This document shows positions 44,142-54,151 of a DNA stretch of 64,000 nucleotides, piece by piece. Below the pieces are notes generated by a model, which was not told where the DNA came from, did not search any database, and saw nothing but the letters and a program-made list of their open reading frames with translations. Position 1 is the first letter of the stretch. Each line of letters opens with the position of its first letter. Source of the DNA: Desulfosporosinus fructosivorans (GTDB lineage: Bacteria > Bacillota > Desulfitobacteriia > Desulfitobacteriales > Desulfitobacteriaceae); NCBI RefSeq assembly GCF_004766045.1, contig NZ_SPQQ01000005.1, forward strand, positions 62,001 to 126,000, read 5' to 3'. Both the position numbers and the translations under genes were made by a program.

Positions 44142-44540
44142 ATGCCCGTGCTTGAACTCGGAAAACGACTTAAAGAAATTCGTCTGACCAAAGGTCTCAG
44201 TGCTGTGGAGTTATCTCAACGGTCTGGGGTGGCTCGTAGCCTCATCAGCCAATTGGAGACCGGAAAGCGCCAATCGACCGGTATTGATACCATTTATCGT
44301 TTAGCACAGGCCCTTGAAGTTTCCCCCACCCTCTTTCTAAACGACGAACCGCCCTCTAACGTTCACTATAATGAGGACCTCTCTCCATTTGTGCTTAATG
44401 AAGGAAGTCAACCCTACCTCCGCCTGGCGCAAAAAGCAGAAAAGTCCGGTCTATCACCAGATCTGCTGGGAGAACTAATTGATATTATCGTTAGACTTCG
44501 TTCAACCCCCCCTGAACGAAAACAAGGTGCTCCGCGTTAA
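44142..44540 (+). CDS. XRE-family regulator of the PLD-helicase module
   Basis: The 132-residue protein has an XRE helix-turn-helix in residues 5-62 (LKEIRLTKGLSAVELSQRSGVARSLISQLETGKR, then TIYRLAQALEVSPTLFL) and a C-terminal tail of about 60 residues. AAGAAAGGGGGC precedes the start. It is convergent with the helicase gene at 44585, and fused remnants of both genes occur elsewhere in the window, so they behave as a module. Confidence 0.88.
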   Translation: MPVLELGKRLKEIRLTKGLSAVELSQRSGVARSLISQLETGKRQSTGIDTIYRLAQALEVSPTLFLNDEPPSNVHYNEDLSPFVLNEGSQPYLRLAQKAEKSGLSPDLLGELIDIIVRLRSTPPERKQGAPR

Positions 44541-44557
44541 ATGCGAAGCACCTTGTT
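44521..44557. terminator. Bidirectional terminator between XRE and helicase genes
   Basis: AACAAGGTGCT pairs with AGCACCTTGTT across the XRE stop codon, followed by TATT. Confidence 0.75.
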
Positions 44558-44584
44558 TATTCATATACTGGTAGCAAGCGTGAA

Positions 44585-47500
44585 TCAAACCTTCACCGTC
44601 TTCTTCAGCACAAACCCCGGTAAAGGCTCCTTCATCTTCCAAACAATACTGATCGGCGCTGAGCCATAGTGACTTTGAAAATCAGCCAATCCGAGACAGG
44701 TAAAAGGCGAAGCAAAAGTACCCTCCTTCTTATACTCCCTCACAAAAAACAGCACATTTCCGCCACTGACTAATTGGTTAATATACCTCTGCCCGGTTAT
44801 CGATTCCTCAGTCGTTCGACTCTGGGACTGCCAATGGAATAGCTCCTCATTAATAGAATAATCCTGATACATCGTCGAGGGAGAATAATCTTTCTCGGAC
44901 TTGTTCAAGGTCACAAAGAAAACATCCAGATTTTTCTCGGCCAGATAGATTACACCTTCCCGGAAAGAGCTCCTCTTTTCCTCAGTATGTTTTCCGAGAG
45001 CTACCAGGATCTGATCAAAGGTATAAGAACAATATAAGTCGAGTGGATAGTCAGCCCCAAATTTGTCCAATGGCTTATCTACAAAATCAATCTTCATATA
45101 CTGATAGTCCAGCAAGTCCATTAGTTCCTGATAAAGTAGTGGATCGTCAATAGCCCAATATAGAGCCTTTTCTATAGAAGTGAACCGATTACCCCGGTCA
45201 CCCAGTCCCTTACCCCATACCGTATAGTACACCATCGTGAGCATCGTTTTCTCCACCGAGGTCAATGGATTCAACAAAACGCCTTTCCCTAACTGGATCT
45301 GGGGTAAGATTGACTGCATGAAACGAATCCATCGCCTGGAATTCGCCAAAGACAATCTTCCTAGCGCCGAGGCAATCAGGCTTTCACGTTCTTGCTGCAC
45401 CTTATATCCCTTGATTAAGCCGGCCTGAGCCGCTAGTCCCACTACAGTGACCTTTTTGCTATAGACATCTTGTGGGGTTACATGGTAACCCTCAAAAAAC
45501 TCCCTAACCTTCAGTTCTCGATTGGTTTCCATGAAATCATGGAGCTTACTGATCAGGTTTCGTTTTGTATTTACCGCATTGCGGATGTTCTCTAAAATAT
45601 AGTCCTGGGCCTGCTTTTCTAATTGGATCGAGCATCCCCTCGGAACATTGGCAAAGCCATGCTTAATTTCATGCTCAACCGTTTTTCGAGTCCTCGATAA
45701 CAACGCTTTGAACCGATCTTCAAACGAATACTTCTTGTGAGCTTGCCCCACAAAATCCAAGACCGTCAGGGCTTCTTTCCCATCGCTGAGCCTTAAACCC
45801 CGACCCAACTGCTGTAAAAAGACCGTTAAGCTTTCAGTCGGTCGTAGGAAAAGAACCGTATTCACCTCGGGAATATCAATTCCTTCATTATATATATCCA
45901 CCACGAAAACAAACTTGATTTGCTTCGTTACCAGGCGTCGCTTCACACTATCCCGAACACCATCCTCGGATTCTGCAATGAGGAATTCCGAGGGGATCCC
46001 GGCTTTGTTAAAGATCTCGGACATGAATTCAGCATGCTTTTTGGTTAGGCAAAATCCGATTCCGATAATGTCTGAACGTTCTAAGCAATACCTTTCAATG
46101 GCCTCAATGACATTCCCGACGCGTTTAACCGCGACCGCTCGCTCAAAAACAAAGAGGTTTTCTATTTCCCGCTCATCATATTTTCCAGCAACCCAACGCA
46201 CGTGACTGAGGTCAACATTATCCGTCACGCCGAAATAATGAAAAGGGCTAAGCAGTTTTCGTTCAATCGCTTCCCATAACCTGATTTCGGCAGCAATCCT
46301 GCCTTCGAAATATGAATAGATACTTCGCCCATCCGCTCTCTCCGGGGTTGCCGTTAGCCCCAACAAAATCTTCGGTCTGTAGTAATCTAAAAGTTCTTGA
46401 TAGGATGGGGCCGCTGCATGATGGAATTCGTCTATCACGATATAATCATAGAAATCAGGCGGGGTGATCTCGGTCAGTTCTTTAGAGTTAAAAGACTGGA
46501 TCGAGACAAACAAATGGTCAAAACTATCGGGCTTTAGTCCTCCGACCATCATCGAGCCGAAGTTTAGATCTTTGAGGATCCCTCGAAAGCAAGCCATACT
46601 CTGGCTTAAGATTTCCTTCCGATGGGCGACAAAGAGTAGTTTGTTTGGTTTACCAGGGTTTGCCCTGCAAAAGTCGCGGTAATCAAAGGCGGCAATAACC
46701 GTCTTCCCAGTACCCGTGGCAGCAACGACCAGATTTTTGAACGAGTGATGGACTTCCCGCTCCGCTTTCAATTTGTCCAGAATTTCCTGCTGATAATAAT
46801 AGGGTTTAATGTCAAAGTTAAAAGCAACGCTACCCACTTCATCCTGACTGGTTCTTCTCTCGGACTTTAAGGCTTGTCTCAAACGCTCGGAATCGATCGC
46901 CGCGATAAAGGGGGTGAACTCGGGATTATTCCAATACCCTTCAAACGTGGCTCGGATTTTCTCTAGAATGTCCCCAGAGTCATATTGCGATAGCTTAATA
47001 TTCCATTCCAATCCACTGGTCATCGCTGACTCAGAGATATTAGATGATCCGATATAAACGGTACTAAATCCGGTATCTCTCCAAAAGACATAGGTCTTAG
47101 CATGAAGACGAGTCCGTTCCGTGTCATAGGAAATATGTATTTCCGTATTGGTCAGTTTACTGAGCTGCTCGACTGCTTTAAAATCAGTGGCCCCCAGATA
47201 GGAGGTCGTGATAACCCGTAATTTGCCGCCATTGGCTGTAAACTGCGTCAGTTCATTGATGATCAACCTTAAACCGCTCCACTTGATAAACGACACGAGA
47301 AAATCAATCCTGTGACTGCTTAGGATTTCTTTTTTAAGTTCTGATACCATGCTTGGCTCATGAACTGCCCCGGTAAAGAGGGAGTTCTCTGAAATAGAAG
47401 TGTCTGGTCTGACGATCTTTTCAGGTCCCGACAAAGCGGTTTGTCTGCTTGCTTTTTTGTCCACTAGGGATAATAACATCTGTGCATCTTGCTGGATGAG

Positions 47501-47815
47501 GAAACTCTTGATTCGTTTCAAGGTCGCTTCATCCTTTTTGAAACTAAAGCTCCCTTTTTGAATACACTCTGTAATGTACAGCAAAATGCCATTGCAGAGA
47601 TTTACTCGGTCTCTGACGATGGTATCCCCATCATCGATGTAATCAAAAATCTCGCGCAGAATTCTAGTCAGATAATCCGCCAGCATTTTAGATGACTCAG
47701 CCGAATCCAGCGGTTGAATATCTTTTGTTAAAAGATATTGGTCAGCTTTATTTAGGTTTTCAGTAATGATACCATTAATGATTTGCTCATATAGGCCATA
47801 GATAATTCCTGACAT
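44585..47815 (-). CDS. PLD nuclease - SF2 helicase - DUF3427 protein
   Basis: This 1076-residue protein joins a phospholipase-D-type nuclease domain (about residues 150-310; active motif RLHAKTYVF and GSSNISESAM), a superfamily 2 helicase (Walker A AATGTGKT, DEFHHAA box, LGLTATPERADG, and QQLGRGLRLSDGK motif VI) and a C-terminal DUF3427 domain (from about 800: YYTVWGKGL, ALYWAI, LLDYQY). Such three-part proteins are typical of restriction-like defence enzymes that translocate on DNA and cut. No methyltransferase partner is next to it. Three decayed pieces of sister genes lie at 5466-5537, 16573-16965 and 39801-39890. Confidence 0.88.
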   Translation of the reverse strand: MSGIIYGLYEQIINGIITENLNKADQYLLTKDIQPLDSAESSKMLADYLTRILREIFDYIDDGDTIVRDRVNLCNGILLYITECIQKGSFSFKKDEATLKRIKSFLIQQDAQMLLSLVDKKASRQTALSGPEKIVRPDTSISENSLFTGAVHEPSMVSELKKEILSSHRIDFLVSFIKWSGLRLIINELTQFTANGGKLRVITTSYLGATDFKAVEQLSKLTNTEIHISYDTERTRLHAKTYVFWRDTGFSTVYIGSSNISESAMTSGLEWNIKLSQYDSGDILEKIRATFEGYWNNPEFTPFIAAIDSERLRQALKSERRTSQDEVGSVAFNFDIKPYYYQQEILDKLKAEREVHHSFKNLVVAATGTGKTVIAAFDYRDFCRANPGKPNKLLFVAHRKEILSQSMACFRGILKDLNFGSMMVGGLKPDSFDHLFVSIQSFNSKELTEITPPDFYDYIVIDEFHHAAAPSYQELLDYYRPKILLGLTATPERADGRSIYSYFEGRIAAEIRLWEAIERKLLSPFHYFGVTDNVDLSHVRWVAGKYDEREIENLFVFERAVAVKRVGNVIEAIERYCLERSDIIGIGFCLTKKHAEFMSEIFNKAGIPSEFLIAESEDGVRDSVKRRLVTKQIKFVFVVDIYNEGIDIPEVNTVLFLRPTESLTVFLQQLGRGLRLSDGKEALTVLDFVGQAHKKYSFEDRFKALLSRTRKTVEHEIKHGFANVPRGCSIQLEKQAQDYILENIRNAVNTKRNLISKLHDFMETNRELKVREFFEGYHVTPQDVYSKKVTVVGLAAQAGLIKGYKVQQERESLIASALGRLSLANSRRWIRFMQSILPQIQLGKGVLLNPLTSVEKTMLTMVYYTVWGKGLGDRGNRFTSIEKALYWAIDDPLLYQELMDLLDYQYMKIDFVDKPLDKFGADYPLDLYCSYTFDQILVALGKHTEEKRSSFREGVIYLAEKNLDVFFVTLNKSEKDYSPSTMYQDYSINEELFHWQSQSRTTEESITGQRYINQLVSGGNVLFFVREYKKEGTFASPFTCLGLADFQSHYGSAPISIVWKMKEPLPGFVLKKTVKV

Positions 47816-47841
47816 GTTTCACCTCTAACTCAGAACTGAAC

Positions 47842-48201
47842 TCAAAGTGGAATATCCGCAGGGAAATTGTCATATAAGTCTAATTCATGTTGATTAACCC
47901 AAGCCAACTTTGCTGGTGCATTTTTAAAGTGAATTCACCAGCAATCTACTTGCACCAGCTAGGCATCAGTTTAATGGTTCTGCTATGATATACATAGATG
48001 CTTTCGCCGAAGAAATCCAGAACGTCTATATTTACATCCAGTTCCTCTCGAATTTCACATTCCAAGCATTCTTGAGGAGTATCTCGATGTACATTTTACC
48101 ACCTGTTAATTCCTATTTACTACCAGATCGTCACCAGGTGCCCGTTGGGCAATTAGTGCTTTACTATCCTTTAAGAGAATTGCGACTGTTACTTCCTTCA
48201 C
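47842..48201 (-). pseudogene. Degraded Nudix hydrolase (MutT-like)
   Basis: GTG 48201 begins VKEVTVAILLKDSKALIAQRAPGDDL, typical of 8-oxo-dGTP diphosphatases. After two frameshifts the Nudix box can be read (GGKM, then ECLECEIREELDV), followed by DFFGESIYVYHSRTIKLM and, after more damage, DLYDNFPADIPL before a stop. The gene is broken in at least three places. The opposite-strand frame over it is a shadow. Confidence 0.72.
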
Positions 48202-48499
48202 ATCGTCAATCCTTTATTTTATTTTTTCAGCATCCTGATCGATCCGGGCGATGTCCAAGGTAGTGTTATGATGTTTTAAATATTTTTAATCAACTAAAAC
48301 CTTCAGATTGTCGAGTTTCAAGATAATTGAGTGGTACCTGGAACTTTCCCAGAACAACTCAGCGGAAGACGTTCCGGTAATCTGACATCATTATAATCCG
48401 ACAAGTTTCAATATCCAATTCCCTCGCAAATTGTAAAAACCAGGTTTATGTGTTCCTAGGAACTGCCCCCATTTTTCCACTCAAGCACAAGCAAATATT

Positions 48500-48530
48500 A
48501 GAGGAACCCGCTCAACTAGCGGGTTCCTCT
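48500..48530 (+). terminator. Strong terminator
   Basis: AGAGGAACCCGCT pairs with AGCGGGTTCCTCT, followed by GTGGTTTTTATTT. It faces away from the Nudix remnant and has no plus-strand gene before it. Otherwise 48202-48661 is empty. Confidence 0.75.
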
Positions 48531-48661
48531 GTGGTTTTTATTTAAACGGATTACGGTCTTCACGTACAAAGGAATACAAGTTATTCAGAAAAGGAACCCT
48601 ATACACTAATCTCTCTAGAGTGTAGGAACTCTGCACAAACTCTCTAACTTGTAAAACAACT

Positions 48662-49357
48662 TCAAAAAACAGAGAGCTCTTTCTCTATTTCAGATTGAGT
48701 TATATACTCTTTACCGTAATGTTTACTTTGAGCATTTAAAAGTAATTCAACTTCATGTCCATTATTTTTCCTACACCAATCCGATATATAGGAAATCAAG
48801 CAATCCGAATAACTCATTTGATCTCGTTTGTTAAAAACAAAAGAGCGCAAGATATTTAATTCAGGAAACGGATTCTCTTCTAGAACAATATCCAAAATCT
48901 TATCTTTTTTCGCATTAATATAACCTTCGTCATACAGATCTCCGGTACGTAAATTATAGACTACCGAATCATAATTAAGGAAAACTGTCTTGGGTAAATT
49001 CTCCTTTCTTACGTCAGATACCTTTTTCTCCTTAAACGCCCAAGTTGATGACAAGCCCCAAATATCAAAAATTAGACCATCAACATTTAGTTTATAACCA
49101 TCGAACCGATTCTTTTTATAAGGAATGCCTCTGAAAAAACGTTCAAAGTCCTTATTTGTACTATTTACAACTATATCGAAATCCCGTGGAATTACTTCAA
49201 AATCACTATTGAAGAATTCCCTTACCGCCCCACCGAATAGAAGGAGGTCTCCTTCTTCTCTCAGTCTAAAAATTGCTTTCTGAGCTAATGGTCTTGATTT
49301 TAAAATACTATAAAACTTATCCCTAAGAGCATATCTATTTCCAGATGTGTTTTTCAT
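48662..49357 (-). CDS. Pol-beta-fold nucleotidyltransferase downstream of dGTPase
   Basis: The 231-residue protein has the nucleotidyltransferase signature LLFGGAVREFF, then RDFDIVV (about residues 37-65): GG before an acidic D-x-D pair, as in CCA-adding enzyme and poly(A) polymerase heads. The tRNA-binding parts of CCA enzymes are absent, so it is a stand-alone transferase, as in defence-linked nucleotidyltransferases. It starts 13 bp after the dGTPase stop (CTTAGGAGGTAATGACTTATG), so the two form an operon. The target it modifies is unknown. Confidence 0.75.
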   Translation of the reverse strand: MKNTSGNRYALRDKFYSILKSRPLAQKAIFRLREEGDLLLFGGAVREFFNSDFEVIPRDFDIVVNSTNKDFERFFRGIPYKKNRFDGYKLNVDGLIFDIWGLSSTWAFKEKKVSDVRKENLPKTVFLNYDSVVYNLRTGDLYDEGYINAKKDKILDIVLEENPFPELNILRSFVFNKRDQMSYSDCLISYISDWCRKNNGHEVELLLNAQSKHYGKEYITQSEIEKELSVF

Positions 49358-49370
49358 AAGTCATTACCTC

Positions 49371-50777
49371 CTAAGGTAGCTTTACACCACTAAGAGTTTG
49401 ATATAAATCTACCGCATATGAGTCTGTCATTCCAGAAATAAAATCAGTAACTAATAATAGTTTATCATAAAGAGTTAAATCTTGTTCAGTTTTATTAGGC
49501 TTCCCATCTATATCGAGTTTAGCAATATATTTGAAATTTGAAGAAATTAAGTGGTAGTATTTACCCGTTACTTGTTTAGATTTATATTTACCTTCATCTG
49601 TTACTAATGCCTCAATAAACATATTTAACAAGCCAGTGATTACACTGTGACCAACAAGTTCAAGTGTTAAGACTTCCTTACATGGGTATATAAGTCTCAC
49701 CGCAATTTCCTCTAGTATTATCTTAATATCATTTGCATTGGAAGCTTCCAATAATTCTTTATCAAATTCGCCATTCATTATAGCATCATAGTTTTCCATA
49801 AAGGTGTCCGCACAGGCCTTAAACATCTCACCCTGGGCCCAAACTCTAAAATTTTGAACATTAACTAAGTCCCTATCAGGTACTTTATTAATTTCGGCAA
49901 GGTCTCTCTGCTCGTCAAGAAATTTGAAACCTTTTGAATATTTTTTATTTAATTTCTCTTTTATAGCTTTGTATTCTTCATCCCATCGGACGATGGACTT
50001 CTTAACTCCGTCCTCAATATCAGCTGCATAATATGCTATGTCATCGGAGGCCTCCATAAGAAAAGTTAATGGATGTCTCTTCTCTCCTATTCCCGTCGCC
50101 TCTTTAATTTTCCCAACTATTTTTTTCTCAGCCTGAAAGTAACCGAATTTACTATAGCTTTTGCCTTTTGTAGAATCTATTTCAGAAGAAGAATGAGGAT
50201 ATTTTAGTAATGAAGCCAAGGTTCCGTATGTAAAGTTTACCCCGTTTTGATCGTTAAGAAATTGCAATCTTGTTAGAATACGCAATGCCTGTGCATTACC
50301 TTCAAAATGAATAAAATCATTTTTCTGTTCTTGAGTCAAAGTCTTAATTCCTTTATAAGTACTAAAAATATCTTTACTAAACCATTGCTTAAACCAATTC
50401 TGAATTATTGTTTCTCCGCAATGACCAAAGGAAGGGTTACCTAAATCATGTACTAAACAGACTGTTGCCAAAAGCGCAGAAATCTTCCTTGAGAAATCCT
50501 CAATTTTAACTTTACCTTCCTCGACCAGTTTCTTACCGATTAAGTTTCCAAATGATCTACCAAGTGCAGAAACTTCCAATGAATGTGTTAATCTTGTACG
50601 TACAAAGTCATTTTTTTGCAATGGAAAAACCTGTGCTTTATCTTGTAATCTTCTAAGCGAAGATGAAGGCACAATTCTATCATAGTCTTTTTCAAACCCG
50701 TTACGATGATCAGAGTGAGTACTTGACGTTCTTTTTCTTTCTTCGCTTAGTAAATTATTCCAATCCATGATCGTCAT
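49371..50777 (-). CDS. dgt: dGTPase family HD hydrolase
   Basis: This protein of about 468 residues is a deoxyguanosinetriphosphate triphosphohydrolase-like enzyme: SSSLRRLQDKAQVFPL, RTRLTHSLEVSALGR (His), LVHDLGNPSFGHCGE (His-Asp) and DDIAYYAADIEDGVKK (Asp) give the complete H..HD..D metal site. It would hydrolyse dNTPs to deoxynucleosides and triphosphate. In defence islands such enzymes starve phages of dNTPs. ATG 50777 follows GGAGGATACAGT; an earlier start at 50825 lacks a site. It is cotranscribed with the nucleotidyltransferase and lies downstream of a Ski2-like helicase. Confidence 0.88.
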   Translation of the reverse strand: MTIMDWNNLLSEERKRTSSTHSDHRNGFEKDYDRIVPSSSLRRLQDKAQVFPLQKNDFVRTRLTHSLEVSALGRSFGNLIGKKLVEEGKVKIEDFSRKISALLATVCLVHDLGNPSFGHCGETIIQNWFKQWFSKDIFSTYKGIKTLTQEQKNDFIHFEGNAQALRILTRLQFLNDQNGVNFTYGTLASLLKYPHSSSEIDSTKGKSYSKFGYFQAEKKIVGKIKEATGIGEKRHPLTFLMEASDDIAYYAADIEDGVKKSIVRWDEEYKAIKEKLNKKYSKGFKFLDEQRDLAEINKVPDRDLVNVQNFRVWAQGEMFKACADTFMENYDAIMNGEFDKELLEASNANDIKIILEEIAVRLIYPCKEVLTLELVGHSVITGLLNMFIEALVTDEGKYKSKQVTGKYYHLISSNFKYIAKLDIDGKPNKTEQDLTLYDKLLLVTDFISGMTDSYAVDLYQTLSGVKLP

Positions 50778-51044
50778 ACTGTATCCTCCTACTGCGTTTA
50801 TATGATTTACTATATATTTCAACATCTATTTGTTATTTCCTCTAATCGTAGTAAGACGTGGTTAAGAATTTTTGCATTATAAGATTTAAAACCCCTCCAC
50901 AAGCTCTAAAAAATGTCTCTCTTCTGGTTCACTCTGCGCCCTAATCGCTTTCCACTTGGCTAAGTGGGAGTACTTATCCTAGACCAGGATTTTGACCATT
51001 ACAAGTATCCTGACCACGGCAGGTAAAGTCACTTCAATTTCCAT

Positions 51045-53420
51045 TCAAGACCGTCTCTTCAATATATATCCCACAATCAGATCAGCATATCGTCTTTCTA
51101 TCCCCATTTTAACTAAGTCATTAGAATTTCTTTTAACTAAATCCCCTAGACCAGATATTCCGTTTTCCTCTAACTTTCTGATAGTACCTTCACCGGGATA
51201 TCGATTGGCATTCGGATATACCCTCTTAATGCCGCGTATTAATTCACCCAACGTTGACCGAAATCTCAAGTTTGCTAAAAGGGCAAATATTTGCCTAGAT
51301 AACATCTTAAAACTTCGATCTATAGGTTGTATATCTTCTGGTTCGATTTCACAAATTGCCCTAAGATGATAATAAAAGTTTCTAACTCCTAAAATATTTT
51401 CTAATGCATGGAGCAACCAAAGGGCATTATCTCGAAGTTTTTCTTCTAACTCTTCTACTTTCACATGGTAACGTGCCTCTAAATTACTAAACGAAATCCC
51501 TTTGGACAAATCATACAATAACATTGCACGGTGAGTGCATTGATATACTAACTTCTTTGCCTCAATATCAGTGAACTTATTGTCAATCCGTGCCGAGCCC
51601 AGAAGTGCTACCGCATCCCCTGCAATCCATCGCCGATAAAGATAAGATTTTTCACTAATCGGCAAACTCTCCATATAGAGGGTCACCTGATCTTCCAGTG
51701 CTTTGCTATATCTAGAAATGGATTTCATTTCGTCACTAGTTAAAGATAGGATTATTAATATATCTATCATCTTTAGTTCTCGCAAATGACTACCACTAGG
51801 ATCATCTTGGAGTAGATCTCTGATTAACTGACCCATATTGGCGGCCGTATTAGAAGGTAAATAATAACGAGCAGCCGTCTTCCCCAAACTGGTAAGCTCA
51901 TATTTGCCATTAGTTTCTGATAAATAAGCTAACTTCCACCGACAAAGATTCTTCAATAAGGCATCTAATTCTGAAACTAGATGCTTTCCTCCCCACGAAC
52001 TAGACAAAAAATTCTCGATGTCTTTTTGATCAGAAGGTCCCATCCTATGTAAAACGCCCAATATCTGGTTAGCCAAGCGTCCTAAGTAACGATTGTCGTC
52101 TCTTCTAGAACAATAATAACCCTCCTGCTCAGGTGGGCTTAATTGTGATACCAAGCGTGGATAGGATTCATTACAAAGTCTTGTTTCAAGTTCGTTATAA
52201 TCTATCTTGTCAGTTTTTCGGTGAAAGATAGTCCCAACCCCAGGTCGATCTCCTCTTCCTGCTCTACCCATCATCTGGATGAGTTCTCCGGTGTCCAACT
52301 CTTTTACTCCAGGAAAAGTTATGTCCCTTATGTAAACATGAGTAGTTGGCAAATTAATTCCCCACGCCAAAGCAGTGGTTGAGACAACTACACGAATATC
52401 CCCTTTAAGCAATGCCTTTTTAACTAGCATCCTAGAACTAGAAGACATTCCGGCATGATACCATGCTACGCCGTACTCAATCGTCGCTTTTAAATTGCCC
52501 CTCTTTTTATTACCTCTTTGTTCCGCAATAAGATTGGCTAAACCTTCGGCCCATGACGTTCTGTATACAAATATCAATATACTAGTGTCATCTTTCTCGA
52601 GTACACGTTGGACTTCTTTAGTAAGTACTGCATTGACCTCTTCACCTTCGTCTATACGATACAACCATTTTTCCAAGCTTGGATATCTAGGTACATTATT
52701 AATCACTTGACATGGTTGTAACCACTCAGCCAATTCTTCACAATTAGAAATCGTCGCTGACAAGAGAATAATCTGCAAATTGCTCTCAATAGTACGTAAA
52801 AACGTGATTAGCAATTCTAATGTCGCGCCGCGATGATGATCACCTATTAAATGAGCTTCATCAATGCAAACAATAGAGACTCTCTCAAACCATACCATAT
52901 ATTCAACTATGCGTGAAATAGCATCCAACCGTTCCGGTGTTGCCACAACGATTTCGCCACTAAATTTGTTTCGGGTCTTCGATCCTTCACTTGGGCAATC
53001 CTCCATAAAATCATCACTTATTCGATAATCGCCAGTAGTAAGAACAATCCTAATTTTCGGTCCACCATGAAGTTTGATTAAACTACAAATCTGCTCTAGC
53101 TCTTCAGCTTTCTCTTGAGCTAAAACCCTCAGTGGTTCAACAATTATGGCCCTTTTCCCCTGTATTGCTTCCCTCAAAGCCATCAAGTAGCAAAGTAAAC
53201 TTTTACCACTGTTCGTTGGTGTTGAGAGTATAATATTTTCTTTAGATTCAAGGATTTTGTATTGAGATATTGCCAGATCTTGGGCCGGTCGCAAGTCAAT
53301 ATCGTCACCAAAAAAATTAATAAAAGCCAGTTTCAAGAATTCTTCCACCGGCAATTCTGATAAGTTTTTGCCATTAATTTTTTCATTTGTACCCGAGTTT
53401 CCACAGAAAAACTTATCCAT
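51045..53420 (-). CDS. Ski2-like DEAD/DEAH-box helicase 1
   Basis: The 791-residue protein has superfamily 2 motifs: Q-motif region LRPAQDLAISQ, Walker A TPTNSGKS (about 67), TTGDY, VVATPERLD, the DEAH box (VCIDEAHLIGDHH), LLSATISN, STTALAWGINLP and motif VI QMMGRAGRGDRPG. A winged-helix segment and a C-terminal helix-hairpin-helix (GISGLGDLVKRNSNDLVKMG) follow. This is the Ski2/Hel308 type that unwinds branched DNA or RNA. It lies 7 bp after the HTH gene (53428-54015) and is divergent from a second helicase of the same type. Confidence 0.85.
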   Translation of the reverse strand: MDKFFCGNSGTNEKINGKNLSELPVEEFLKLAFINFFGDDIDLRPAQDLAISQYKILESKENIILSTPTNSGKSLLCYLMALREAIQGKRAIIVEPLRVLAQEKAEELEQICSLIKLHGGPKIRIVLTTGDYRISDDFMEDCPSEGSKTRNKFSGEIVVATPERLDAISRIVEYMVWFERVSIVCIDEAHLIGDHHRGATLELLITFLRTIESNLQIILLSATISNCEELAEWLQPCQVINNVPRYPSLEKWLYRIDEGEEVNAVLTKEVQRVLEKDDTSILIFVYRTSWAEGLANLIAEQRGNKKRGNLKATIEYGVAWYHAGMSSSSRMLVKKALLKGDIRVVVSTTALAWGINLPTTHVYIRDITFPGVKELDTGELIQMMGRAGRGDRPGVGTIFHRKTDKIDYNELETRLCNESYPRLVSQLSPPEQEGYYCSRRDDNRYLGRLANQILGVLHRMGPSDQKDIENFLSSSWGGKHLVSELDALLKNLCRWKLAYLSETNGKYELTSLGKTAARYYLPSNTAANMGQLIRDLLQDDPSGSHLRELKMIDILIILSLTSDEMKSISRYSKALEDQVTLYMESLPISEKSYLYRRWIAGDAVALLGSARIDNKFTDIEAKKLVYQCTHRAMLLYDLSKGISFSNLEARYHVKVEELEEKLRDNALWLLHALENILGVRNFYYHLRAICEIEPEDIQPIDRSFKMLSRQIFALLANLRFRSTLGELIRGIKRVYPNANRYPGEGTIRKLEENGISGLGDLVKRNSNDLVKMGIERRYADLIVGYILKRRS

Positions 53421-53427
53421 TTTAACC

Positions 53428-54015
53428 TCAATTCAATAGCTTTATTAGAGCGGGATATAACTCTTCAAGCTCATTATCCTCTAATGTATTGAGAAGATTT
53501 ATTAACTCTTCTCGTTTAAATGATCTTCCCGGAGGTGATAACTCTAGAAACAATCTTTCCTTACTAAGATCTACTGCCACCGACTTACCGAGACTTTCTT
53601 CAATAAATACCATGAATTTTCCTAACGAGCGGCCCACGGGTTCGCTAGCTTTTTTTGCCCATCTAGAGATAGTATGTTCATCTACACCTACCTCTTTAGC
53701 CAAGGCTTTTTGGGAAATATCAATCTTTTTCAACATGGCAATTAAATATACCATGTTTTCTTGAAATATATTAATTCCTATCTCCGTAAGCAAAGAACCG
53801 CTTAATATTACATCTTCTGCGAGGTTAAACTTCATAACCAAAACAGATAAATGATTATCGCTAAGAACTTCATCTCGAGTTAGTAACCTAATAGCAGCAT
53901 CTGGGGAGATGTTGAGTTCCTTAACTAACCATTCATCTTTTCTGCTTAAAAATTGCTTCTTCTTGGATAAATCGATCCATGCTAATACTCTTAAGTTTTC
54001 AGCAAGTTGTCCCAC
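53428..54015 (-). CDS. Helix-turn-helix protein heading the helicase 1 operon
   Basis: This 195-residue protein has a central XRE-like helix-turn-helix (ISQKALAKEVGVDEHTISRWA, residues about 100-120). The N-terminal half resembles a second, degenerate HTH (WLVKELNISPDAAIRLLTRDEVL). The C-terminal helical tail ends LEELYPALIKLLN. It may regulate both helicase units by binding the inverted site in the intergenic region, or serve as a DNA-recognition subunit for the helicase. The start at 54015 has only a modest binding site (GGTGTAAAC region). Confidence 0.7.
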   Translation of the reverse strand: MGQLAENLRVLAWIDLSKKKQFLSRKDEWLVKELNISPDAAIRLLTRDEVLSDNHLSVLVMKFNLAEDVILSGSLLTEIGINIFQENMVYLIAMLKKIDISQKALAKEVGVDEHTISRWAKKASEPVGRSLGKFMVFIEESLGKSVAVDLSKERLFLELSPPGRSFKREELINLLNTLEDNELEELYPALIKLLN

Positions 54016-54044
54016 GTTTACACCTGCCTATCTCATAAAGTCTA

Positions 54045-54108
54045 TAGACACAGCTTTCGCTGCATATTATAATACAACTATGAACATATTACTATTAATA
54101 TAGTTCAT
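54045..54108. promoter_or_regulatory. Divergent promoter and operator between the two helicase units
   Basis: On the plus strand TAGACA (54045-54050), a 17-bp spacer and TATAAT (54068-54073) form a promoter for helicase 2. ATGAACATATTA (54080-54091) is repeated inverted as TAATATAGTTCAT (54096-54108), a likely operator for the HTH protein. Confidence 0.55.
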
Positions 54109-54151
54109 TTTATTAATATTTTATGAATTTTTATGATAGGGGGCGATTATC

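Noticed and set aside
47985..48263. Plus-strand open frame of 92 codons
   Set aside because: The opposite strand clearly carries the Nudix remnant.
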